A DNA stretch of 64,000 nt from Metaphire vulgaris. Its lineage: Eukaryota > Annelida > Clitellata > Crassiclitellata > Megascolecidae. The stretch lies in NCBI GenBank assembly GCA_018105865.1, contig CM030861.1, forward strand, positions 2,007,984-2,071,983, written 5' to 3'. How positions within the stretch are numbered: the first letter of the stretch is position 1; every line of letters begins with the position of its first letter. A model generated the notes under the pieces. That model saw nothing but the letters and a program-made list of their open reading frames with translations, did no database searches and had not been told where the DNA came from. A program made the position numbers and the translations under genes. Of the stretch, positions 55,777 to 59,289 are shown piece after piece.

Positions 55777-56188
55777 CTCTCTCTCAATCTTTCTGTCGGA
55801 TTCTCTCCTTTTCCTCCTCTCTCTCTCATTCTCTGTCTCTCGCACTCTCTCTCTTTACTATCATTCAAAATCTCAGTCTCTCTCACTCTTGACTCTCCTC
55901 TATCTTTCCCTCCCTTTTCCCTACTTCTCTCTCAACTCATTCACTTGCTCACGCTCACTCACTCACTCACACCCACATTGCAGAAGGTTATCCCGAGATG
56001 ATCGGTTGTTTTGATTTTTGTGTGCATCCTCAGAGAACTTAGAGGATCTCTATGCTTTCCACTTCGCGCCATCGGACTCCTCCAGTCGTCCAAGTGGTTG
56101 GGACTTCTTCGACCTGCAGTCAGAGTACCTGCGAATGGGAGTTCCAAACGAGAACTGGGTTCTGAGTACGATAAACAAAGACTATGAA
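19669..56188 (+). CDS. MTMR6/7/8: Myotubularin-related phosphoinositide 3-phosphatase, MTMR6/7/8 group (exons 1-4, 3' part beyond window)
   Basis: Family knowledge: these enzymes remove the 3-phosphate from PtdIns3P and PtdIns(3,5)P2 on endosomal membranes. Seen here: four exons at 19669-19692, 42240-42356, 53947-54109 and 56034-56188 that join without frame breaks into 153 codons. Exon 1 (MEHIRIPK) is almost the invariant start of vertebrate MTMR6/7/8. Exon 2 begins VENVCLVDRFSTRKK and carries GTLYITSTHVIFVD. Exon 3 has ISHMHIGSVEK, LQIRCKNFQNATFVIP and CERDCQDV. Exon 4 has ENLEDLYAFHF, SGWDFFDLQSEYLRMGVPN and WVLSTINKDYE. This covers the PH-GRAM domain (about residues 1-100) and the lead into the phosphatase domain. 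The catalytic CX5R loop and C-terminal coiled coil are not in the window. The start at 19669 is fixed by homology and strong context. Coding sequence is about 1.3% of the span. One possible alternative first exon lies at 32042. Confidence 0.95.
19870..20370. other. Intron 1, no recognised feature
   Basis: About 500 bp of unique-looking sequence after exon 1. A 78-codon minus-strand frame (20101-20337) has no motif. Confidence 0.6.
20375..20537. mobile_element. pogo/Tigger-like MITE, copy 1
   Basis: TA target, then cagtgaaacccgcttaattg ... ggtgggatccactg, then TA. The second copy is at 43802-43970. Confidence 0.85.
20553..20943. mobile_element. hAT-type element interrupted by a piggyBac-like mini-element
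   Basis: cagggatttccaaacc ... cccacagtttgggaatcactg. Flanks ctttaaca / ctgtaact agree at 6 of 8. The 80-bp TTAA element at 20588-20667 splits its left end. Confidence 0.8.
20588..20667. mobile_element. piggyBac-like 80-bp mini-element, copy 1
   Basis: TTAA, then ccccttaactggg ... cacagttaagggg, then TTAA. The ends mirror each other with one mismatch and the target is TTAA, as for piggyBac. Related copies: 24497-24576 and 55291-55371. Confidence 0.8.
21180..21250 (+). repeat. tRNA-like sequence, probable SINE head
   Basis: Contains tagtgtagtggcagcctgga and a B-box-like gtgggttcaaatcctag. The acceptor stem does not close, so a functional tRNA is unlikely. Confidence 0.45.
21609..21910 (+). 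mobile_element. LINE 3' end nested in the hAT element
   Basis: Reads YWGHIMRTKQECLEKDIMQG, then RKRGKPRKKWEDNIKEWTGL on the + strand, the C-terminal signature of an RT protein related to the LINE at 3-1827 but from another subfamily. It ends in a (GACAA)n tail (21890-21905), unlike the TGA tail of the other copies. Confidence 0.85.
22140..22296 (+). mobile_element. CR1/L2-like LINE 3' tail
   Basis: aaagacacatttgttcaatg ... gagctatataaattgtcaga, then ATA/ATAA repeats. The gcgctatataaat-type 3' end recurs at 42480-42575 and 63600-63660. Confidence 0.6.
23040..23320 (+). mobile_element. tRNA-derived SINE, copy 2
   Basis: gtgagttcaagacttgcagg (decayed B box), then gagccctgtggctgactcag, the same order as in the SINE at 9648-9925. 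Confidence 0.65.
23321..24223. other. Intron 1, no gene; one retroelement tail
   Basis: cacacagggcagtccctact..gaaccactttaaacc at 23588-23635, with a TTATA tail, is the 3' motif also seen at 13080 and 25370. A 76-codon minus-strand frame at 23847-24077 reads as ordinary protein but has no recognisable motif or splice context; I leave it uncalled. Confidence 0.5.
24232..24415. mobile_element. hAT-type MITE with identical 8-bp target duplication
   Basis: cagtgctttatccag ... gtataaaacactg, 184 bp, with atgtgttg at 24224-24231 and 24416-24423. Confidence 0.92.
24497..24576. mobile_element. piggyBac-like 80-bp mini-element, copy 2
   Basis: TTAA, ccctttaactgggg ... acccagttaagggg, TTAA. The interior cattttacattgagttac is shared with copy 1. 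Confidence 0.85.
24577..25360. other. Intron 1, no recognised feature
   Basis: No repeat family or coding sense detected by eye. Confidence 0.5.
25365..25856. repeat. Complex array of TTA microsatellites and a repeated unit
   Basis: The block tagtttccaagatattaaat occurs at about 25418, 25580 and 25648 (last copy altered), each between TTA arrays and preceded by a form of acaggctactgaacc. It looks like local duplication of a retroelement 3' end with its tail. Confidence 0.75.
25870..27236. other. Intron 1, no gene recognised
   Basis: About 1.4 kb. Holds a small TGAT run (26703-26731) and a tcagtgttgccactcag motif (26380) resembling the end of the element at 30569. Open frames are short and featureless. 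Confidence 0.5.
27239..27620. mobile_element. mariner-type non-autonomous element
   Basis: TA, then cactgtgtccgtaaaaaagg ... tctggacacagtg, then TA. About 24 bp of inverted ends. 382 bp, no transposase frame. Confidence 0.85.
27623..28820. other. Intron 1, no gene recognised; (CA)n at 28403-28448
   Basis: Contains a GGGGAAA-rich tract (27890-27955) and a CA microsatellite. A short frame starts at 28704 in aatatggcgacgg context (36 codons) but has no supporting features. Confidence 0.5.
28821..29057 (+). repeat. Three tandem 79-bp units
   Basis: Units start at 28821, 28900 and 28979, exact 79-bp spacing (cgttaatagtatataatata ... taaagagaaacata), differing at only a few positions. Confidence 0.95.
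29066..29548 (+). repeat. Direct repeat pair of about 85 bp
   Basis: ggaggcaacctaatacattg ... ttctactgtat..gctgcagaaat at 29066-29155 recurs at 29470-29548 with a 7-10 bp deletion. The unique 315 bp between them have no gene. Confidence 0.85.
29549..30568. other. Intron 1, no gene; TCTG/GGAT microsatellite at 29665-29722
   Basis: Overlapping frames of 60-110 codons at 30147-30557 on both strands show no motif. Confidence 0.5.
30569..31652. mobile_element. Candidate DNA element with CGGTGTTGCCAC ends
   Basis: cggtgttgccac at the left and gtggcaacaccg at the right are perfect inverted 12-mers. gaaactagtag follows the left end and its inverse precedes the right end. Interior very AT-rich with repeated cccaagaaa-like motifs. 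No target duplication seen. Confidence 0.55.
31730..32041 (+). promoter_or_regulatory. Possible intronic promoter upstream of the 32042 exon
   Basis: Two inverted CCAAT boxes (cattgg at 31765-31770 and 31808-31813), rising CpG content and no in-frame continuation across the stop at 32003-32005. The suggestion follows from the exon below being a first coding exon; no TATA or initiator is decisive. Confidence 0.35.
32042..32299 (+). CDS. Candidate alternative first coding exon of MTMR (or a nested gene), 86 codons with an internal duplication
   Basis: ATG at 32042, 86 codons, then CAG before gtaatt (phase-0 donor). Exon 2 at 42240 starts in phase 0, so splicing would give ...SVENGTKQ joined to VENVCLVDRF. 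An in-frame stop lies at 32003 and no AG occurs between it and the ATG, so no upstream acceptor can enter this frame: if coding, it is a first coding exon. Residues 27-44 (GQVYRRVSDNTRSMDIRL) and 45-62 (GQVYRRVCDNTRSVDIRL) are a tandem duplication. Their 18 codon pairs are 7 identical, 9 synonymous and 2 replacing, the pattern of selection on protein. The rest is basic and probably helical. No known domain recognised. Context at -3 is T, +4 is G, so the start is only fair. Confidence 0.6.
32351..32414. repeat. (TTA)n microsatellite
   Basis: About 20 TTA units 50 bp after the donor of the 32042 exon. Confidence 0.95.
32585..34476 (-). mobile_element. Long composite hAT-type DNA element, full inverted copy
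   Basis: Ends caatgtcccctctaatc and ttaggggaacattg are inverted. The interior is the reverse complement of 10261-12019, including the nested CAGGGTTTC element (33095-33382) and a TTA microsatellite (34016-34074) gained only here. No 8-bp duplication is evident. The 89-codon frame at 33622 is a repeat translation. Confidence 0.75.
34477..35050. other. Intron 1, no gene; a lone piggyBac-like end
   Basis: acccagttaaggggttaa at 34686-34703 matches one end of the 80-bp TTAA elements without a partner end. Confidence 0.5.
35053..35124. repeat. (TA)n microsatellite
   Basis: Two AT runs separated by gt. Confidence 0.95.
35266..35429. repeat. Two (GT)n microsatellites
   Basis: GT runs at 35266-35301 and 35373-35429. 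The Cys-Val frame across them is an artefact. Confidence 0.95.
35523..35800. mobile_element. ACCCA/GGGTT-rich inverted element, copy 1
   Basis: acattggtccattttctaaa then acccaaccca repeats; the right part has catgggttgtgtt and tgggttgggttg. The same design is at 37239-37505, 50565-50790 and 51663-51905. Confidence 0.7.
35964..36325 (+). mobile_element. hAT element, CAGTGGTTCTCAACC family
   Basis: Left end cagtggttctcaacccc followed by tggtccgcgagag. The right part repeats tggtccgcaagg..gagggggtctgag and a degraded gatggttctcatccc. These are typical Charlie-like termini. A reversed fragment of the family is at 18110-18229. No transposase. Confidence 0.8.
36880..36956. mobile_element. 77-bp mariner-type mini-element, copy 1
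   Basis: TA, then caggatggtgtcaaaaaaac ... gtttttttgcgccaccctg, then TA. About 20-bp inverted arms. Confidence 0.82.
37239..37505. mobile_element. GGGTT-rich element, copy 2
   Basis: gaacatgggttgggtcaacc, five ggtt(g)gg units in a row at 37268-37300, and at the right end ttttaaaaaatggacccatg. Ends are an inverted acatgggt..acccatgtcc pair. Confidence 0.75.
37640..37950. repeat. (GT)n microsatellites
   Basis: GT runs at 37640-37693 and 37925-37950 with about 230 bp of unique sequence between them. Confidence 0.95.
37999..38073. mobile_element. 75-bp mariner-type mini-element, copy 2
   Basis: TA, then cagggtggcacaaaaaattg ... gttttttgtgccacccag, then TA. Its interior is the reverse complement of copy 1 (gcatttaatatagtcc against ggactatattaaatgc). 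Confidence 0.85.
38623..38706 (+). ncRNA. Candidate intronic miRNA-like hairpin
   Basis: Bases 38623-38654 pair with 38706-38675 over 32 positions: 27 Watson-Crick pairs, 3 G-U pairs (24/105, 32/97 and 35/94, counting from 38600) and 2 mismatches (27/102, 50/79). The terminal loop is 20 nt (38655-38674). All three wobbles are G-U on the + strand and would be C-A mismatches on the other, so the structure is best as sense RNA of the MTMR intron. Arm size and loop fit an animal pre-miRNA. The 5' arm contains uagcaccuuuccc, which shares its first seven bases with miR-29, but in miR-29 the mature strand is on the 3' arm, so this is probably chance. A MITE origin cannot be excluded; no target duplication was seen. 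Confidence 0.5.
39000..39510 (+). mobile_element. CR1/L2-like LINE 3' end, decayed
   Basis: Across frames the + strand reads RPVLQKLHWLPV, FKTGVLVFKIL-like, then RAFSISGPKIWSSLPL-like and KTHLFPLAFPP-like, the conserved end of CR1/L2-type RT proteins. It is followed by ggtcttttgcagttggattt and a TTA tail (39458-39506). The same 3' end lies at 53787-53895. Confidence 0.75.
39592..41768 (+). mobile_element. DNA transposon with broken transposase-like gene, TTA target duplication
   Basis: Ends cactggtcaacaa and ttgttgaccagtg are perfect inverted 13-mers, with a further gtttttgtttcct in both after an 11-bp shift. tta precedes the left end (39589-39591) and follows the right end (41769-41771). 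Inside, on the + strand and split by frameshifts and stops, is a protein recognisable by LPPLTSKVNENFVKAM, FPRTSDAKIKEGVFVGPQIR, AWTAFRDVVANFLGNY, NMSLKIHFLHSHLDFFPDN and a broken SDEHG-like end. This family is seen as an uncharacterised protein in many arthropod and other invertebrate genomes. An upstream frame (about 40012-40258, MSRRLLHVLTSGEFTLKSQK) is probably its N-terminal part. Not functional as it stands. Confidence 0.82.
41958..42198. repeat. (ATT)n/(ACT)n and (CA)n microsatellites before exon 2
   Basis: ATT then ACT units at 41958-42010 and CA at 42171-42198, ending 41 bp before the exon 2 acceptor. Confidence 0.95.
42240..42356 (+). CDS. MTMR6/7/8: MTMR exon 2 (PH-GRAM, first strands)
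   Basis: Acceptor ggttgttgtag, then 39 codons VENVCLVDRF...GHKETW, donor TGG before gtgaga. Phase 0 at both ends. Residues match the vertebrate MTMR7 start almost position by position (VENV.LVDR, GTLY.T.THVIFV, KETW). Confidence 0.95.
42357..43147. repeat. Intron 2 start: LINE tail and (TA)n
   Basis: gtaaagcgctcttgactt..gcgctatataaattgtcg at 42494-42550 with an ATA tail is a CR1/L2-type 3' end. TA runs at 42637-42712. The remainder is unremarkable. Confidence 0.7.
43148..43325. mobile_element. MITE with CAGTAGAACTTTGTT ends
   Basis: cagtagaactttgttgtaac ... ttccattataatgaagtcctat; inverted ends. The same family (cagta..acttcgttgtaatgga) is at 51276-51437 and 58704-58995. It looks pogo-like. 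Confidence 0.65.
43428..43735. repeat. Dispersed repeat ending gggacgccactg, copy 1
   Basis: Shares ctcaaagtcagtttt..tcagtttcttctctttctac and caccccctttaagtggcgcc with 45185-45336. Confidence 0.7.
43802..43970. mobile_element. pogo/Tigger-like MITE, copy 2
   Basis: TA, cagtgaaacccgcttaattg ... gcgattaagtgggatccactg, TA. About 20 bp of inverted ends. About 80% like copy 1 at 20375-20537. Confidence 0.9.
43973..45055. other. Intron 2, no gene recognised
   Basis: Contains a short direct repeat of tttttttgtaattttgtctc near 44377-44420 and a stretch rich in ATTT. Frames of 60-100 codons at 44867-45251 have no motif. Confidence 0.5.
45056..45336. repeat. Dispersed repeat, copy 2 of 43428-43735
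   Basis: Ends accctggatacgccattg; see copy 1. Confidence 0.65.
45337..46198. other. Intron 2, no gene recognised
   Basis: Includes a short repeat of gctgcataatattt..aatatg (45790-45845) and a LINE-tail-like ctatataaatagtccagtat (45943-45962), also seen at 63647. Confidence 0.5.
46207..46512. mobile_element. hAT-type MITE, same subfamily as 3171-3487, identical target duplication
   Basis: cagtggcggttccacgtg ... ctggaaccgccactg with ctggctca at 46199-46206 and 46513-46520. The interior (ccaccggacttt, aaacctacttttgggtaaaa) matches the copies at 3171 and 5240. Confidence 0.94.
46744..47043 (-). other. Uncalled minus-strand open region
   Basis: 99 codons open on the minus strand (SHRPRLWILYGFGFSKMT, STKTGEKYFEEKMTEN), preceded by an acceptor-like cagacaatttcag. 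A second frame over the same bases is also open for about 48 codons. It lies downstream, on the same strand, of the candidate exon at 47854-48177 and could belong with it, but I recognise no domain. Confidence 0.2.
47186..47606 (+). mobile_element. Dispersed repeat, copy 2 of 8488-9100
   Basis: cccaatcattgaattcatgc occurs twice in tandem (about 47206 and 47275), then gccaagctctgacgctgcaa, three ccaatcagaacgct units and the ttaatattatagattatt end. Confidence 0.6.
47786..47833. repeat. (AAT)n/(ATG) microsatellite
   Basis: AATAATAAT with ATG interruptions. Confidence 0.9.
47854..48177 (-). CDS. Candidate exon, possibly of a discoidin-receptor-like gene on the minus strand
   Basis: The minus strand is open well beyond chance for this AT-rich region. 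Bounded by an acceptor-like gcaattcag (exon from 48177) and an AAG/gtattg donor (exon to 47854), it spans 324 nt in symmetric phase (1 + 107 codons + 2). It reads FDCDDLICCYVTMEKT, RHIYSDTLPYGRLLKTDNKF, NPADSVNDMIIEFRFIDKFK and NLQSIYMFDIKIQH. The part GRLLKTDNKFDEF ... NDMIIEFRFIDKFKNLQSI resembles the DDR1/DDR2 ectodomain segment LTDG..G.DDF ... I.FEFDR.RNFT, but the WVGW core is not preserved. The likeness is weak. It may be a diverged exon, a pseudogene or an unrelated frame, antisense within MTMR intron 2. Confidence 0.35.
48363..48745. mobile_element. hAT element, CAGCGTTCTCAACC family
   Basis: cagcgttctcaacctgtggg ... aaaggttgagaaccgctg, flanked by cactacac / cgctacac (7 of 8). 383 bp, with cgacgggggtcg and gggggtcgccacatc near the ends. 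No transposase. Confidence 0.92.
48900..49150. repeat. Probable MITE rich in CCGGATC
   Basis: cccggatcttccgatccggg near the left and agaagatccggcatctctg at the right. The interior resembles coding only in scattered short frames. Confidence 0.4.
49223..49325 (+). repeat. Left arm of a 0.85-kb inverted repeat
   Basis: Nearly identical, in inverse orientation, to 49967-50073 (core caactgacgttagagtgttt and ctcttgtaaagagaccgcag), with one small indel. Confidence 0.92.
49670..49990 (-). mobile_element. CR1/L2-like LINE 3' end
   Basis: The minus strand reads FGERSFTRGNPILWNSLPDD, then EHFIKSLKTHLFGLGYS, the conserved C-terminus of CR1/L2-type reverse transcriptases. It continues into gcgctatagaaat and a (GAAT)n tail at 49671-49690, which fixes the orientation. 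Confidence 0.88.
49967..50073 (-). repeat. Right arm of the inverted repeat
   Basis: Belongs to, or directly abuts, the LINE coding part on the minus strand. The matching left arm is at 49223-49325. Confidence 0.92.
50565..50790. mobile_element. ACCCA-rich element, copy 3
   Basis: gtcatgggttcattttttaa, acccaactcatcatgattcg ... gacccaacccaaccca, accccatgtccatg. Confidence 0.75.
51276..51437. mobile_element. MITE with CAGTACAACTTCGTT ends
   Basis: cagtacaacttcgttgtaat ... gtatacattataacga; same family as 43148-43325 and 58704-58995. Confidence 0.6.
51440..51660 (+). mobile_element. tRNA-derived SINE, copy 3
   Basis: gtcccgggatcgagtcgtg (B-box-like), then gttaagctgctacggtaaag, agaaagcaatagcaaccta and ctagattaattaactgg, parallel to 9760-9860. 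Confidence 0.65.
51663..51905. mobile_element. ACCCA-rich element, copy 4
   Basis: gtggacatgggtccattttt ... ggtggactcaacccatgg. Confidence 0.75.
51906..52940. other. Intron 2, no gene recognised
   Basis: About 1 kb of unique-looking sequence. A 109-codon minus-strand frame (52224-52553) has no motif or splice context. Confidence 0.5.
52966..53051. repeat. (TCTG)n microsatellite
   Basis: Over 20 TCTG units in a row; a shorter TCTG/TCTC stretch precedes it from 52940. Confidence 0.97.
53787..53895 (+). mobile_element. LINE 3' end, same family as 39000-39510
   Basis: ggtcttttgcagatggattt..gaagtacc..catcgattgatacccttggg..tgttagaac, ending about 50 bp before exon 3. Confidence 0.75.
53947..54109 (+). 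CDS. MTMR6/7/8: MTMR exon 3 (rest of PH-GRAM)
   Basis: Acceptor ctctctctcttcag, 54 codons plus one base (ISHMHIGSVEKR ... CERDCQDVSSSLLTLSQP), donor CCAG before gtctgt (phase 1). CKNF and ERDC.DV are family landmarks. Confidence 0.95.
54110..55290. other. Intron 3, first part: no gene
   Basis: Contains a gccctagg palindromic run (54237-54262), a GACAGACA-rich tract (54672-54770) and (CA)n-like caaacacacac (55075-55110). Confidence 0.6.
55291..55371. mobile_element. piggyBac-like mini-element, copy 3 (inverted)
   Basis: TTAA, ccccttaactgggc ... cacccagttaagaag, TTAA. Its interior gtaactcagtgtaaaatgga is the reverse complement of the interior of copies 1 and 2. Confidence 0.85.
55722..55970 (+). 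repeat. (CT)n-rich tract upstream of exon 4
   Basis: About 250 bp of almost pure pyrimidine with long CT runs, ending 64 bp before the exon 4 acceptor. The Ser/Leu and Arg/Glu frames across it are artefacts. Confidence 0.95.
56034..56188 (+). CDS. MTMR6/7/8: MTMR exon 4 (linker to phosphatase domain)
   Basis: Acceptor gtgtgcatcctcag; the first two bases complete a Glu codon split by intron 3; 51 further codons (NLEDLYAFHFAPSDSSS ... LSTINKDYE); strong donor GAA before gtaagt (phase 0). EDLYAF, GW, EY.RMG.PN and W.LS..N.DY are conserved in MTMR6/7/8. Confidence 0.95.
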
Positions 56189-56261
56189 GTAAGTGCCGTT
56201 TACAGAATAGTGGTCATTGTTCTCCATTCGAAATGTTACAGTTTTTGGTATCGCGAAAATA

Positions 56262-56330
56262 ATTATTAATCCCGCGACACTCAATACCGTGACACCTAAT
56301 CCCTCACCAAATGTGCCAACATTGAAGAAA
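56262..56330. repeat. Short inverted counterpart of the 57420-57626 minisatellite
   Basis: atcccgcgacactcaatacc..gtgacacctaatccc is the reverse complement of the GGATTAAGTGTCACGG unit found on the other side of the hAT element. Confidence 0.7.
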
Positions 56331-56500
56331 ACATGTATTGTTATTTAAAATGCTGATTGGCAGTCGACGTGAAAGTAACAATGGAAATCATAATGCAGTA
56401 TAAATGAGCTTTTATTCTGCCTCTACCAGCCGTCAAAGTCAACTGTCTGTTACTTGTCAAATATGACTATTATTATTCAGATACCAATTAAGATGTATAT

Positions 56501-57391
56501 TAGGGATGTGCGGGTATACCCGTACCCGCGGGTATACCCTACCCGTACCCGCGGGTACGGGTAGGGTAGGGTACACATTTTACGGGTACGGGTCGGGTAC
56601 GGGTACAGTGCTACGGGTACGGGTATAGTGGCTACGGGTACGGGTATACCCGTTTTACCCGAAAAGTTATATTTTCATTTCTCACTACTATAGCGAATTA
56701 GCAATGCAATAATAGAAAAATAATATTGAGTAAAGTGTATTAGTATAACTTGTACATCGCGTTCAGTTTGTCAGACAGCATGCATTTTACTTACTGAAAA
56801 CATAAAGGAAATACAGATGACGTAATCTGACATCATCAGTAATAAATCTATAATGGCGTCCTCTGACTCCTCCAAGGACTCTTTGACCGAGAAAGTTCTT
56901 CTGGTAAAGTTTTGTGGTTTAACTTGAGCTCTAATGCCTGCTCATAGATAAATGATATCTACTAAATATTTTAAACAAGCCCATTCGTGTCGGCTTAGGC
57001 TAGCTGACTGATTATCCTGATTCCTAAGTACTAGATCTGTTGTAATCTAAACATGCGTGCTATTTACAATGAATAGTTATCCCAATTTCGTAGCCCCTAT
57101 TTCACTGTTGCCTCTCTATAGTCTCTAGGAACGGATACGGGTTCACGGGTCCATGTACAGGTCCTTGTAGTACTTGTACCCGAAAATGCACCCGCGGGTA
57201 CGGGTCCAAAATTTCAAATCCAAAAACTCCAAATTCCAACCAAAGTCGGTTACGGGTGCGGGTACGGGTACACAGCTTACGGGTACGGGTCGGGTAGGGT
57301 ATAGCGCTAGCGGGTACGGGTAGGGTAGGGTAAAAAAGTTTTTCCACGGGTACGGGTAGGGTATGCATTTTGCTGTACCCGCACATCTCTA
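56501..57391. mobile_element. hAT element (891 bp) with TAGGGATGTGCGGGTA ends and identical target duplication
   Basis: The first 16 bases and the complement of the last 16 differ at one position. atgtatat stands at 56493-56500 and 57392-57399. Both ends are rich in gggtacgggta / tacccgtaccc motifs that fold on themselves; the centre is AT-rich. No transposase. Confidence 0.94.
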
Positions 57392-57419
57392 ATGTATATG
57401 AGGTTACATATGGGTACCA

Positions 57420-57626
57420 AAGGGATTAAGTGTCGCGGCAGGATTATCTGTTGGCGGGATTGTATGTCCTGGACTAAATGTCGGCGGTATTAAGTGTCAC
57501 TGGATTAAGTGTCACGGGATTAAGTGTCACTGGATTAAGTGTCACGGGATTAAGTGTCACTGGATTAAGTGTCACGGGATTAAGTGTCACGGGATTAAGT
57601 GTCACTGGATTAAGTGTCATAGATTT
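57420..57626 (+). repeat. 15-bp minisatellite GGATTAAGTGTCAC(G/T)
   Basis: About nine consecutive units from 57478, alternating G and T at the last position, preceded by more diverged units (ggattaagtgtcgcgg at 57422, ggactaaatgtcggcg). Confidence 0.93.
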
Positions 57627-57660
57627 CAGTTTTTAGAGTATGTCAGCCTATGTACCGGTA

Positions 57661-57835
57661 GTGCCATATAAGTATTAGCTGAATTCACATTAAGCTTAGC
57701 TTAGCATGATTTAAAGTGGCTTATAGGAGGCATTACTGCCTGTGTGAAAGCCACTAGGGGCACTAACGGGGCTTGAACCTGCTCCGTCAGCCTGACGCTC
57801 CAGCACGTAACCCACTCTGCCATCGTCCGCCCCTA
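57661..57835 (-). mobile_element. tRNA-derived SINE head on the minus strand
   Basis: On the minus strand, gatggcagagtgggttacg (A-box region) and agcaggttcaagccccgt (B box) are separated as in a class II tRNA. The 3' body has no stem closure, so it is a SINE rather than a tRNA gene. Confidence 0.6.
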
Positions 57836-57954
57836 AACTAAATTAAACTCATATCTCGGAAAAATGTGTGTTTTGCAGCTAAATAATTATCTGCTGTTTA
57901 GTTGCTTTTGTTCTCTCTCTTCAGAGTTTAATTATTTTGTTGTTATTGTTATTT

Positions 57955-58085
57955 GGGTCACAGTGGCATAGTGGTACGATTCTTGCCACACAACCGGATC
58001 ATAGCGGGATCAAATCTGACCGTGATCACTCTTTGTAGCGACCATGGACAAGTTGTTCACTTCTGACTTGCTCTGCACTTATGAT
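57955..58085 (+). mobile_element. SINE-like tRNA-derived sequence
   Basis: cagtggcatagtggtacgat and gcgggatcaaatctgacc are decayed A- and B-box regions; gttgttcacttctgacttgc follows. Confidence 0.5.
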
Positions 58086-58092
58086 TCTTCAC

Positions 58093-58273
58093 CAGGGGCG
58101 TAGCCAGGAATTTGATACGGGAGGGTATAAATATTTTGGGTGGGTATAAATATTAACTATAAACCGCATAAACCATATAAACCACATATAACCACATGTA
58201 AATCACATAAAAACTTTAAGGTAGACTGATTTTGGGGACGTATATATACCGATTTACCGTCGCTACGCCCCTG
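58093..58273. mobile_element. hAT-type MITE, CAGGGGCG family, identical target duplication
   Basis: caggggcgtagccaggaatt ... ccgtcgctacgcccctg with ttcttcac at 58085-58092 and 58274-58281. Confidence 0.94.
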
Positions 58274-58703
58274 TTCTTCACTTTGTGAATGACTTAACAT
58301 GCAGCTGCAACCATTCTATAATATGATTTCCTATGTCTGTCCCACATCCCACTCTCTCCCGGAAGGTGGAGATGGACTCTCCTGGAAGAATCCATAACCC
58401 CGAAAGGGGGGGATGGACACACTGCCCGTAGCCGAAGGCGGAGCTTGATGGCTATAAGCCGCGTAATCAACAGTGGCTGACATGCGCACTGATGTAAACA
58501 AAATACATAGACTGATGTAAACAAATACATCGGAAATTTGCCCGTAATTTCTTACGGGCAATTTTCTAGTGTAATAATAATAGCAGTAATTATTGTACCG
58601 GTAATTAAGCAATAATAATAATGGCTAGTTATAATAATAATGGTAAGTAATGATAATAATAATAGTAATAAATTAAATAATAATAATAATTATACTAACA
58701 ATA
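58274..58703. other. Intron 4, no gene recognised
   Basis: AATAATAAT-rich right part. Minus-strand frames at 58294-58612 have no motif. Confidence 0.5.
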
Positions 58704-58995
58704 CAGTAGAGCTTCATTATAACGGACTTGAGCGCCGGCAACATCAAAGCGCTTTGATGTAGGCAACGCAAGACACCGGCGAGTGTAGAGTTACTACAGT
58801 TGTAGGCCTACTTGAAGGCTAGTCATGGAAAAGACACCTCGCTACCTCTAACGACCAGTTAACCGGTTATTTTTTGAATGGTTAACCAGTCCTTTAAAAC
58901 CAGCTGTTTTAGCCACCTTATTACGTATGTCAGATATAACGTGCTAAATTTTACGGACCCACTAAATACATTATAAGAAAGTTCTGTTGTAATAA
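58704..58995. mobile_element. MITE with CAGTAGAGCTTCATTATAA ends
   Basis: acagtagagcttcattataa ... acattataagaaagttctgt; inverted ends, family as at 43148 and 51276. Confidence 0.65.
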
Positions 58996-59289
58996 AAACA
59001 GCATTGATAACAAACAGGTAGACCCGAAATTGACGTAATTAATATTAACATACGATGCGTCAATAATCGCTTAAAACAAAGTTTTAATGGCTTTGTGTGA
59101 TTATGTTTTGCTCCAAACGATCTTTGAATTTTTGCCTTTTCATGAAGTAAAATTCTGCCAAACCACTGGTGTCGCTTTGTCTATCAAAGTGACATTATCC
59201 CAACATGGGCTTTGCACTTTTTTCAGATGCAATCAGTCACAAATCTTTTTTGTTGTATAGTTGGACAGTTGACATTAGTCACATTACTG

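Noticed and set aside
55588..56001. Arg/Glu-rich and Ser/Leu-rich frames next to exon 4
   Set aside because: Both strands of a CT microsatellite; only 56034-56188 carries family sequence.
57478..57626. Regular repeats resembling a small CRISPR array
   Set aside because: The 15-bp units are directly adjacent without spacers, in a eukaryotic intron; a minisatellite.
57661..57835. Functional tRNA gene on the minus strand
   Set aside because: A and B boxes are present but the acceptor stem does not close and the sequence continues into a SINE-like body. The same verdict applies to 9648 and 21180.
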